Virus record (IMG/VR): IMGVR_UViG_3300030098_006109
Location: 1-36,734 of that record
Reading direction: 5' to 3' (one strand)
Length of the DNA: 36,734 bases
From: a virus
The position numbers and the translations under genes are program-made. The notes beneath the pieces were generated by a model. It had not been told where the DNA came from, did no database searches, and saw only the letters and a program-made list of their open reading frames with translations. Below, one piece after another: positions 6,925 to 12,658 of the stretch; position 1 is the stretch's first letter, and each line of letters begins with the position of its first letter.

Positions 6925-6951
6925 GCCCCCGCACTATTAAAGTACGGGGGC
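6925..6951 (-). terminator. GCCCCC hairpin between accessory genes
   Basis: GCCCCCGCAC, 7-base loop, GTACGGGGGC: a 10-bp stem with one C/A mismatch. It lies 28 bases past the stop of gene 6979-7578 and before the SD of gene 6383-6886. No long T run follows, so it may pause or protect the transcript as well as end it. Confidence 0.65.
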
Positions 6952-6978
6952 AGATTGCAGACCCAAAGTGCTATTTGT

Positions 6979-7578
6979 TCAAGGGGCGATGGCCCAGTAA
7001 ACGTAGCTGTGCCACTCACGGCCCATAGTTGGGTCTTGGTAGGTAGTTTGTTCTTCGTAGAAATGTTGACCTGTACCTTGGTGCACGCCCAGGTAATCTA
7101 GCGTGACTTCGTTTACAAGCTGTTCAGCGGGCTGGTTTGCCAAATCTGGGTGGCGCTCCAAGTGTTGCAGGTTTACAGAGTGGCTGTACCGGCGGGTAGG
7201 CGATTGCGGCGCAATAACATCTTGCCACACAAGCTGGCCCCAGTCACCCACAAGCGTGGTGTGTGCTGGCAGGCTGTTAGGATTGTACGGTACGCACCAC
7301 TCATTTTGCGTGGGGTTGTTGTGGTCATAATCGGGCGCATAACACTGCATGCCGCCAGGCCCCCAAGGATAGTTGCAAGGTTCGTCGCCATCCCCAGAAC
7401 AAAAGGCTGCATCTGGGAAGAACAGGGTTGTGCTTGGGCTACTGAACAGTAAAGCGTATGCTTTCTTTTGTTGGTTGCTTGCATCTAGCAAGGGCAGTAG
7501 CAAACGATGCCCCCAGCTTTGCCGCATGGCAGCAGCTTCTAGCTGGTGTGCTTTGTTGTAGAACGTAAGTGCTTGCAT
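6979..7578 (-). CDS. Accessory protein, family with 6383 and 7657
   Basis: 199 aa of unknown function, ATG at 7576-7578 preceded by AGGAGGAAGTT. N-terminus MQALTFYNKAHQLEAAAM and C-terminus WHSYVYWAIAP show distant likeness to the neighbouring genes 6383-6886 and 7657-8187. A Cys/Pro/Gly-rich stretch lies near residues 60-95 (CSGDGDEPCNYPWGPGG). No membrane segment. It looks like a diverged duplicate within a tandem set. Confidence 0.75.
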   Translation of the reverse strand: MQALTFYNKAHQLEAAAMRQSWGHRLLLPLLDASNQQKKAYALLFSSPSTTLFFPDAAFCSGDGDEPCNYPWGPGGMQCYAPDYDHNNPTQNEWCVPYNPNSLPAHTTLVGDWGQLVWQDVIAPQSPTRRYSHSVNLQHLERHPDLANQPAEQLVNEVTLDYLGVHQGTGQHFYEEQTTYQDPTMGREWHSYVYWAIAP

Positions 7579-7607
7579 AACTTCCTCCTGTGAACAAGGG
7601 GCAGGCT

Positions 7608-7636
7608 GCCCCCATACAATGTAAATGTACGGGGGC
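7608..7636 (-). terminator. GCCCCC hairpin between accessory genes
   Basis: GCCCCCATAC, 9-base loop, GTACGGGGGC. It lies 20 bases past the stop of gene 7657-8187 and upstream of the SD of gene 6979-7578. Same family as the hairpins at 6348, 6925, 8225 and 9058. Confidence 0.65.
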
Positions 7637-7656
7637 AGATCACCGACCCAAACTGT

Positions 7657-8187
7657 TTACTGTTCAAGCGGAATTAGCCAGTAGCAAGTGCTGTATTGTT
7701 CAGGCCCGTCAGGCCACCAGTGGGTAGTTTGTTCATACGCCACATGCCGCACCGCAGTTGATTTATGTTGTTTGCTGCTGAACACTGGCGCATGGCCCGG
7801 AACGTGCCAGCAATGCCACCAAGCGAACGTTGTTGCATGAAAGTAACAAAGGCTGGCGTGTTGCTCAGCAGGTGGCACTGGCACCTGAACGTGGTGACTG
7901 TACGCCACCTGTTTGTCACGCCCATCAGCGTGGGCGCGTATAAAACCCCAGACTTCGTCGTTGGCGGCATACAAAAACGGTGAATCGGTGCCGAACGCTG
8001 GTGCATAGCCAGTCTCGTCAATAGAATCGTACCAAAGTTCGGTTTTGCTGCACAGGTGTTCGCGCATAAACGCTTGCTTCGCCTCCAGTGCCTTAGCCAA
8101 GTACTCGGTAGCGGGCGCGTTTACATATTCGGCTGTAAACCGCTTGTTGATTTCGGCGTTGTAATAATCAAGTGCTGTGTTAGTCAT
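7657..8187 (-). CDS. Accessory protein, family with 6383 and 6979
   Basis: 176 aa of unknown function. The start is the ATG at 8185-8187 because it has an AAAGGAGG site at the right distance; an upstream extension to 8268 runs through the hairpin. N-terminus MTNTALDYYNAEINKRF and C-terminus TCYWLIPLEQ mark it as a relative of 6383-6886. The C-terminal half is rich in His and Trp (AWWHCWHVPGHAP). Confidence 0.8.
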   Translation of the reverse strand: MTNTALDYYNAEINKRFTAEYVNAPATEYLAKALEAKQAFMREHLCSKTELWYDSIDETGYAPAFGTDSPFLYAANDEVWGFIRAHADGRDKQVAYSHHVQVPVPPAEQHASLCYFHATTFAWWHCWHVPGHAPVFSSKQHKSTAVRHVAYEQTTHWWPDGPEQYSTCYWLIPLEQ

Positions 8188-8224
8188 AATGACCTCCTTT
8201 GGGTTTGCATAAAGGGAACAAAAT

Positions 8225-8253
8225 AGCCCCCATACAAATACTGTATGGGGGCT
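8225..8253 (-). terminator. GCCCCC hairpin between accessory genes
   Basis: AGCCCCCATAC, 7-base loop, GTATGGGGGCT: a perfect 11-bp stem. It lies 30 bases past the stop of gene 8284-8730 and is followed on the minus strand by ATTTTGTTCCC. Confidence 0.7.
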
Positions 8254-8283
8254 GATTGTAGCGGCCAAATACTTTGTGTTCGT

Positions 8284-8730
8284 TTAGCGTATGCTGACCG
8301 CGCCCCCATAGCTGGGAGTGTCAATGGTAGTTAGGCTACCCATCCAAATCGCATGCCATTTGCCCTTGTTAGGGTCGCTGGCATCTGGCCGCCACAGGTA
8401 GCAATATTCAATATCGCTGGCCAAGTTATCTTGCCAATCGTCCACGCTAGCGTGTGTGCGTGCTTGACTGTTGGGGTCGCCACGGTCGCGGCCAAATGCA
8501 ACAGTTACGCGTGGTTCGCGGGCACCATCACTGTGTACGCCGGTCGGGTACAAGTGTTGGTCAAGCACAACAAGATCGCCCAGCGCAATAAGTTCAGCCA
8601 CGCGGTCGGTTGTTTTGTAGTGTTTGGTGAGCATTGCGCCCACCCCACTCATATAACCATCAAAGTGGCAGTAAATCACCTGCACACGATCGTCAGGTAA
8701 AAGCTGTGCAATGTTACTGCGAGTTGCCAT
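8284..8730 (-). CDS. Conserved phage protein, MATRSNI/HFDGY family
   Basis: 148 aa, ATG at 8728-8730 after AGGAGGATTACT. The N-terminus MATRSNIAQLL followed by VIYCHFDGYMSGVG (18-31) and LIALGDL matches a small protein that I remember as widespread in phages and some bacteria. Its biochemical role is not established. No membrane segment; likely cytoplasmic. Confidence 0.8.
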   Translation of the reverse strand: MATRSNIAQLLPDDRVQVIYCHFDGYMSGVGAMLTKHYKTTDRVAELIALGDLVVLDQHLYPTGVHSDGAREPRVTVAFGRDRGDPNSQARTHASVDDWQDNLASDIEYCYLWRPDASDPNKGKWHAIWMGSLTTIDTPSYGGAVSIR

Positions 8731-8797
8731 AGTAATCCTCCTATCGGTTAGGCATATTGCACCAATACAAAACAGTACAGCGGCAGATTATCGCCAC

Positions 8798-9037
8798 CTA
8801 CTGGTTTTGGTTCAGCAATAAATACTCAGGGTATAGTGTTTGGCGGAACTGCCGTGTGCGGCGATCAGCACAAGCAATCGGCATTTTGTGGATTTTGCGT
8901 AGCCTGTGAATGATCGTAGCTAGGTCTGCGTGATTGCCTACACCAAGCTGTTGAGCTTGAGGCAAGTTGATGGCGCGATGTTCACGCAAGTATGCGCCAA
9001 CAGCAGCAGTCAAATTTTTGGGCATAATCTGGTCCAT
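8798..9037 (-). CDS. Small winged-helix/HTH protein
   Basis: 79 aa, ATG at 9035-9037 behind AAGGAGC. INLPQAQQLGVGNHADLATIIHRLRK (23-48) looks like a helix-turn-helix with a following recognition helix, and the C-terminal half is basic. It could regulate neighbouring units. A degenerate inverted repeat lies downstream near 8757-8785. Confidence 0.6.
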   Translation of the reverse strand: MDQIMPKNLTAAVGAYLREHRAINLPQAQQLGVGNHADLATIIHRLRKIHKMPIACADRRTRQFRQTLYPEYLLLNQNQ

Positions 9038-9057
9038 AACCAGCTCCTTAAAAAAGT

Positions 9058-9081
9058 GCCCCCGAGTAGGGGCTCGGGGGC
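9058..9081 (-). terminator. GCCCCCGAG hairpin
   Basis: A perfect 9-bp stem GCCCCCGAG/CTCGGGGGC with a 6-base loop, followed on the minus strand by ACTTTTTTAAGG. It separates gene 9146-9736 from gene 8798-9037 and has a better T run than its relatives. Confidence 0.8.
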
Positions 9082-9145
9082 AATGTACTGGGAGGCAACA
9101 TACACAAGCTGACGGGAAGGCAGCTTGTTCATGGTTTGGACAGGC

Positions 9146-9736
9146 TTACTTTGCCACAACCAAACGAATAAAGCTAGTGCCCCATGTTGCGCTGCTACGT
9201 GATTGGCCACCGTTCAGCAACATCAAGGTCATGATGTTGTTTTTAGCACTCGTGCCACGCTTGGCCCCCGCTCGTAGTATAGTGCTTAGGCGGTTGTCAC
9301 CGTTTACGCCATGCAAGTGGTCCATAAGGTCATGGTAACGTGTGCCTTTGTCGGTGTACGTTTTGTCGCGGAAAAACGGTACTGGCCGGTCAGTATCAAG
9401 GGCTACGTTAGGTAACGCCTCAACACGCACGTTTTGTGGTTGACCACCCGCATACGTGCGTATGAACTGCCGTATAGTTTCCCAGGTAATTTCACCACTT
9501 GGGTGCTTTTCAGCGCCAAAGGTTACCCCGCCTTGGTCACTTTGCAGTGTGGCCACTTGCTCTGTGGCTTTAGGCTTGGGTGATGCAGCAGGCTTTGCTT
9601 TAGCCTCCGGCTTTTTGGCAACAGGAATGTCAATAGTCTTGACATTTTTGTGCTGCTTTGCCCGACCTTTAACAATTTGGTCGGCAGTGGGTTTGCTCGG
9701 CAAACCAGTTTTTGAAACAAGTGCATGTACAGTCAT
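9146..9736 (-). CDS. Hypothetical protein with Lys/Pro/Ala linker
   Basis: 196 aa, ATG at 9734-9736 with GGAGAAAGGGG upstream. Residues 1-32 form a small basic segment, 35-60 are a Lys/Pro/Ala-rich flexible linker, and 65-196 look globular. The C-terminal part has basic patches (RAGAKRGTSAKNN), so nucleic acid binding is possible. No family recognised. Confidence 0.7.
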   Translation of the reverse strand: MTVHALVSKTGLPSKPTADQIVKGRAKQHKNVKTIDIPVAKKPEAKAKPAASPKPKATEQVATLQSDQGGVTFGAEKHPSGEITWETIRQFIRTYAGGQPQNVRVEALPNVALDTDRPVPFFRDKTYTDKGTRYHDLMDHLHGVNGDNRLSTILRAGAKRGTSAKNNIMTLMLLNGGQSRSSATWGTSFIRLVVAK

Positions 9737-9832
9737 TGGTAAACCCCTTTCTCCGGGTTGTTTGCAATGTGTGTAATATTACAGGCAAGAGGCCGAACAC
9801 AAAATACTTTTTTGTCATTAGTGCAAAAAAGC
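9737..9832. other. Short intergenic region with AT-rich hairpin
   Basis: A CTTTTTTG/CAAAAAAG inverted repeat (8-bp arms, 9-base loop) lies around 9807-9831, just past the stop of gene 9833-10072. It could act as a terminator in either direction. No gene seen. Confidence 0.45.
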
Positions 9833-10072
9833 CTAAATTTCTGCCCGTTCAACACAGATAATGTTTTTGACGGCGATTGCATCTGGGAACTCGGTGTGTG
9901 CAAACACCATCAGTGTGTCAAAGTTCTGGCTGACGTGTTTCCAGCAATGTCCTGGGTTCACAAATCGCAACGGCTTATCGTTCCACATAGTCACTTCTAT
10001 TGAATCGTGGTACGGCGTGTCCATTGGATTCATCCAAAACATAACGATTGCGATGATGAAATATGTGTTCAT
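9833..10072 (-). CDS. Small protein with N-terminal membrane or signal segment
   Basis: 79 aa starting at the ATG at 10070-10072. Residues 1-16 are hydrophobic (MNTYFIIAIVMFWM), a short membrane anchor or signal. The rest is polar with two Cys and several His. Its ATG overlaps the TGA of the 21-aa peptide (TGATG), a typical sign of coupled translation. Function unknown. Confidence 0.65.
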   Translation of the reverse strand: MNTYFIIAIVMFWMNPMDTPYHDSIEVTMWNDKPLRFVNPGHCWKHVSQNFDTLMVFAHTEFPDAIAVKNIICVERAEI

Positions 10073-10137
10073 CAGTCAAGCAAAATAACTAGGAGCAGTG
10101 CGAACACTGCCCCTAGCGTGGCATAGAGTATGAACAT
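10072..10137 (-). CDS. 21-aa single-TM peptide, relative of 5392-5457
   Basis: ATG at 10135-10137 behind GGAGG with 7-base spacing. The 21 residues are almost all hydrophobic. It matches the peptide at 5392-5457 in length and at 12 of 21 positions. Its TGA overlaps the next ATG. The reading frame also contains a strong RNA hairpin (10089-10116). Membrane location is near certain if translated; the role is unknown. Confidence 0.65.
   Translation of the reverse strand: MFILYATLGAVFALLLVILLD
10089..10116 (-). other. 12-bp RNA hairpin with UUCG loop inside the 21-aa gene
   Basis: On the minus strand CTAGGGGCAGTG, TTCG, CACTGCTCCTAG: a 12-bp stem with one G-U pair. UUCG loops are unusually stable. 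It could be a processing signal, a transcript-stability element or a translation gate for the downstream gene 9833-10072. Confidence 0.6.
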
Positions 10138-10149
10138 ATACGCCTCCAC

Positions 10150-10251
10150 TCAGTGCATCAGCAAATATGCAACGAACACAACAGCGGATAGGCCGACGCA
10201 TGCAAACAGGAACACAATGCCCTCAAGCAACCATGTGAGAATACCCATCAT
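10150..10251 (-). CDS. 33-aa membrane peptide
   Basis: ATG at 10249-10251, overlapping the TGA of gene 10248-10544 as ATGA, with AAAGGAGAGC upstream. Residues 3-32 are hydrophobic apart from one Glu (GILTWLLEGIVFLFACVG), so it is a single-pass membrane peptide. It begins a run of three translationally linked membrane genes (10251 to 9833). Confidence 0.65.
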   Translation of the reverse strand: MMGILTWLLEGIVFLFACVGLSAVVFVAYLLMH

Positions 10252-10544
10252 GCTCTCCTTTTACGTGCTGTGCCACCAAGCATCGTGCGCACAATGTTTG
10301 TACGATTATCATACTGTATATACTCACCCAGCATGTTTTGGTTCGGCACGGTATGAATCAAGTGCAGCCGCATACTTTCATTACCATGTGGTGTGATAGT
10401 AAACATGGGCTGTTCTGCAAAGTCAGTGTTGTGGCCGCCTACGCGCACCACAAAACCGTCGCGCACGTACACACCGTCTTGGCTGCGCCACTTGTCTGCA
10501 ATGTACAAGTCAGTAGCGCCATACATATTGTTACTAGTCCACAT
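10248..10544 (-). CDS. Hypothetical 98-aa protein
   Basis: The start is the ATG at 10542-10544 because AGGAGG lies upstream; an extension to 10586 would include the SD in the gene. It looks like a small beta-rich soluble protein with a basic tail (GGTARKRRA). Its stop overlaps the ATG of the 33-aa membrane peptide. No family recognised. Confidence 0.7.
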   Translation of the reverse strand: MWTSNNMYGATDLYIADKWRSQDGVYVRDGFVVRVGGHNTDFAEQPMFTITPHGNESMRLHLIHTVPNQNMLGEYIQYDNRTNIVRTMLGGTARKRRA

Positions 10545-10613
10545 AAGCAACCTCCTAGCAAAAACGCTTACCCATAAAAGGTGCATTAGCAGAGGGCAAA
10601 TACCTAGTAAAAA

Positions 10614-11141
10614 TTACTCGCTTGTAAGCACTTTATAATCTGCTGTTATTTCCTTCAGTGCGGGGTAATCCTTTTGCATGTCTTGTATTGCCCGCATCAC
10701 CTCTTCACGGTTCATTTGATCGATCTTGCCGTGCATGATTTCTTTACGGTCAATGTAGATACCAGCAGCTTGACCACGAAACTTTTCTGCATTGATAGCG
10801 GCCGCAAAGTTACCAGCTTGCATCGCCTCGTCTCGCAGCTCAGCTAGTTTGCGCACATGGTTTTCAAAGTTGACTTCGTACTTACGACCAAGCTCTTCTT
10901 TGATTTCACGTATGCGGCGCGTCACGTTAGGCCATCGCTTTGGGTTAAGCAGTTCGCTAGCTTTACTATGTGCGCTGCGATTACTGTAGCCAGCCTCAAC
11001 CGCGCACTGACTTTGCGTCAAATCATCGCGGGTGGCGTACAGCATCGCAAACTTTTCTTGTATTTTAGTCAGCCCTTTCTCGCGCTTTGGATTCGCTACG
11101 ACTTCAAGCTGTTTTTTGTGTGTGACTTTAGGTGCTACCAT
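10614..11141 (-). CDS. terS: Terminase small subunit (Terminase_2 type)
   Basis: 175 aa. Recognises the packaging site and loads TerL. LTKIQEKFAMLYATRDDLTQ followed by AVEAGYSNRSAHSKASELLN (about residues 23-65) matches the N-terminal HTH of Terminase_2 proteins. A long helical region follows (EELGRKYEVNFENHVRKLAE), ending in GQAAGIY. The ATG at 11139-11141 overlaps the TAA of the upstream gene (TAATG). It is unusual in lying about 7 kb away from terL. Confidence 0.85.
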   Translation of the reverse strand: MVAPKVTHKKQLEVVANPKREKGLTKIQEKFAMLYATRDDLTQSQCAVEAGYSNRSAHSKASELLNPKRWPNVTRRIREIKEELGRKYEVNFENHVRKLAELRDEAMQAGNFAAAINAEKFRGQAAGIYIDRKEIMHGKIDQMNREEVMRAIQDMQKDYPALKEITADYKVLTSE

Positions 11142-11623
11142 TACATCCAATTAGGGCGTGGCCGCCCCCATCTATAATGAACAATGCCTAGACTTTCCTT
11201 ATATTTGTAATAATCGCGGTAAGCAACAATCAGGTCATCATTTTTGTACTCGTCAGGCATGCACTGTGGCACTGGCGTGAACAGATTTGTGGCAATACCG
11301 AACGGTATTTGCGCGAGTGGCAATAACAATCGTATGGAGGCGTGGGTTTTGCCACGCCTGAACTTGAACTCTTCATGCAAGTGATAGAACAGATGGTGCG
11401 TCCATACATAGTTTTCCTTGCTGGTGCGCACCCAGACTGTCATTGGGTGATTCATGTATGCTTTTTGATACAGCCGGCATGCATCAGCATAACCATTACC
11501 ATCGGTCAGCCTGTGTGCTGTGCATAGCATCTGTGCTGTTTCCAACACCATTTTCACCACATGCTTATCACCGTGCATTTGTGCGGCACGCTGCGGGTCA
11601 GTATCAAGGTGAAATATATTCAT
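11141..11623 (-). CDS. Conserved marine-phage protein, HVVKM-ETAQ family
   Basis: 160 aa, ATG at 11621-11623 with AAAGGGG upstream. MNIFHLDTDPQRAAQMHGDK (1-20) with HVVKMVLETAQML (21-33) is a pattern that I remember from many marine phages. Conserved His and Glu residues suggest an enzyme, but no reaction is established to my knowledge. The C-terminus is aromatic and basic (HYRWGRPRPNWM). It is translationally coupled to terS. Confidence 0.7.
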   Translation of the reverse strand: MNIFHLDTDPQRAAQMHGDKHVVKMVLETAQMLCTAHRLTDGNGYADACRLYQKAYMNHPMTVWVRTSKENYVWTHHLFYHLHEEFKFRRGKTHASIRLLLPLAQIPFGIATNLFTPVPQCMPDEYKNDDLIVAYRDYYKYKESLGIVHYRWGRPRPNWM

Positions 11624-11639
11624 AGCAGCCCCTTTCTAC

Positions 11640-11826
11640 GGGAAGTCCCGACCCAAGCCAGAGCACACAGGGCGTTACCCTCTCCGGCTTGGGTCAGGCT
11701 GGTGTTGTATGATTAAGCTGTTATCAAAACACGCCATGCGCACGCAGCGTGCAGAGGTGCCAGCTTTGACCAGCGCACAGAAAGGAAGCAAATAGGGGGG
11801 CCTCTCTGCACTGGCATCATACCTGG
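11640..11826 (-). ncRNA. Structured leader or small RNA candidate
   Basis: A 190-base gap without a convincing gene. On the minus strand TGCCAG (11816-11811) and GTGCAGAG (11811-11804) are followed by CTGGCA (11763-11758) and CTCTGCAC (11756-11749). This a-b-a'-b' order allows a pseudoknot or two exclusive hairpins. A GCACGC/GCGTGC mini-hairpin lies near 11739-11751. Then comes a two-tier stem GACCCAAGCC/GGCTTGGGTC (11650-11695) with an inner AGGG/CCCT. It ends about 28 bases before the ATG at 11623, so it may control gene 11141-11623 and terS. Confidence 0.45.
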
Positions 11827-12174
11827 TTAGGTGCCCTCACCAGTTACGGCACCCGTAAAGGAGGTCTGCACCTCTCCCCCAATACCTTGTATCATATCTA
11901 CGATGACGAAAGGGTCACCAAACTCGCGCAATGCATCTGTGGCTTGGTACAATGCAGTTTCAGCTTGCACAATCGCAGACTGCTTACCGCGCATGTAAGC
12001 AAAGTCATCAGCCTCAAGCGCCATCAGGTTGCGCTTGGCTTCGTAATAACGCTGATAGCACTGCCACAAGTGCTCCTGGTTTACCGCAACGGCATCTTCA
12101 AAGCCCTGTTCCTGCGGCCACCGCGCTTCGGTGTACTCACGTGCAATTTGGTTGACTCGGTTGTAAACGCTCAT
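11827..12174 (-). CDS. Hypothetical helical protein
   Basis: 115 aa. The ATG at 12172-12174 overlaps the TGA of the upstream gene (TGATG), which decides the start. It is largely alpha-helical in appearance (LWQCYQRYYEAKRNLMALEA, then SAIVQAETALYQATDALREF) with a Gly/Thr-rich tail. No family recognised. Confidence 0.7.
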   Translation of the reverse strand: MSVYNRVNQIAREYTEARWPQEQGFEDAVAVNQEHLWQCYQRYYEAKRNLMALEADDFAYMRGKQSAIVQAETALYQATDALREFGDPFVIVDMIQGIGGEVQTSFTGAVTGEGT

Positions 12175-12398
12175 CACAGCACCCGCCAAACTTTGACCGT
12201 GCCATCATCCTGCACACGGGTTGCGATACGTTTTTGCTGGTTATATGCAGCATTGCGTAAGCGCTCAGCTTCATGCCGGTTAGCAACGTACACTGTGTCG
12301 CCAATGGCCATATCGGTAATCAAAGTAGCCCACCGGCCTGGGGGCGAAGGTGCATCAGTAGGTTTGCCTTTGATAACATTATACAGCTTTTTGAACAT
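12174..12398 (-). CDS. Hypothetical 74-aa basic protein
   Basis: ATG at 12396-12398 behind GGAGG (7-base spacing). The basic N-terminus MFKKLYNVIKGKP is followed by a compact, probably alpha/beta domain (DTVYVANRHEAERLRNAAYN, then RIATRVQDDGTVKVWRV). Translationally coupled to gene 11827-12174. Function unknown. Confidence 0.7.
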   Translation of the reverse strand: MFKKLYNVIKGKPTDAPSPPGRWATLITDMAIGDTVYVANRHEAERLRNAAYNQQKRIATRVQDDGTVKVWRVL

Positions 12399-12470
12399 GC
12401 GTAACCTCCATAACTTATATACGCATATTTACAAAGCCACCGCTGACTAGTTAAAACAAACCTTTTTTAC

Positions 12471-12650
12471 TCACCAACCTGTTCTTATTGTCGTAAAACA
12501 ATTTGAACAAATGACACGCCGTGCATCGCTTATTTCAAGGAAAAAATGTATTGAACCGCAGTTTTCCTCTGGGCAGCGTATCGCGGTCACTTCGTGGAAC
12601 TGTTGCTCTTCTTTTTTGAGCGGAAACTGTATTACGTTATCGTTAGCCAT
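12471..12650 (-). CDS. Zinc-ribbon protein
   Basis: 59 aa. The start is the ATG at 12648-12650, preceded by GAGG; an upstream extension to 12683 would enter the polymerase gene. CPEENC (26-31) and CSNC (48-51) give a four-Cys zinc site typical of zinc ribbons. It follows the polymerase stop by 8 bases and is probably co-expressed with it. A nucleic-acid role is likely but unproven. Confidence 0.7.
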   Translation of the reverse strand: MANDNVIQFPLKKEEQQFHEVTAIRCPEENCGSIHFFLEISDARRVICSNCFTTIRTGW

Positions 12651-12658
12651 TGTGCACC

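Noticed and set aside
11719-11826. A 35-aa minus-strand frame in the structured leader
   Set aside because: No usable SD, no conserved-looking feature, and the strong base pairing explains the sequence better.
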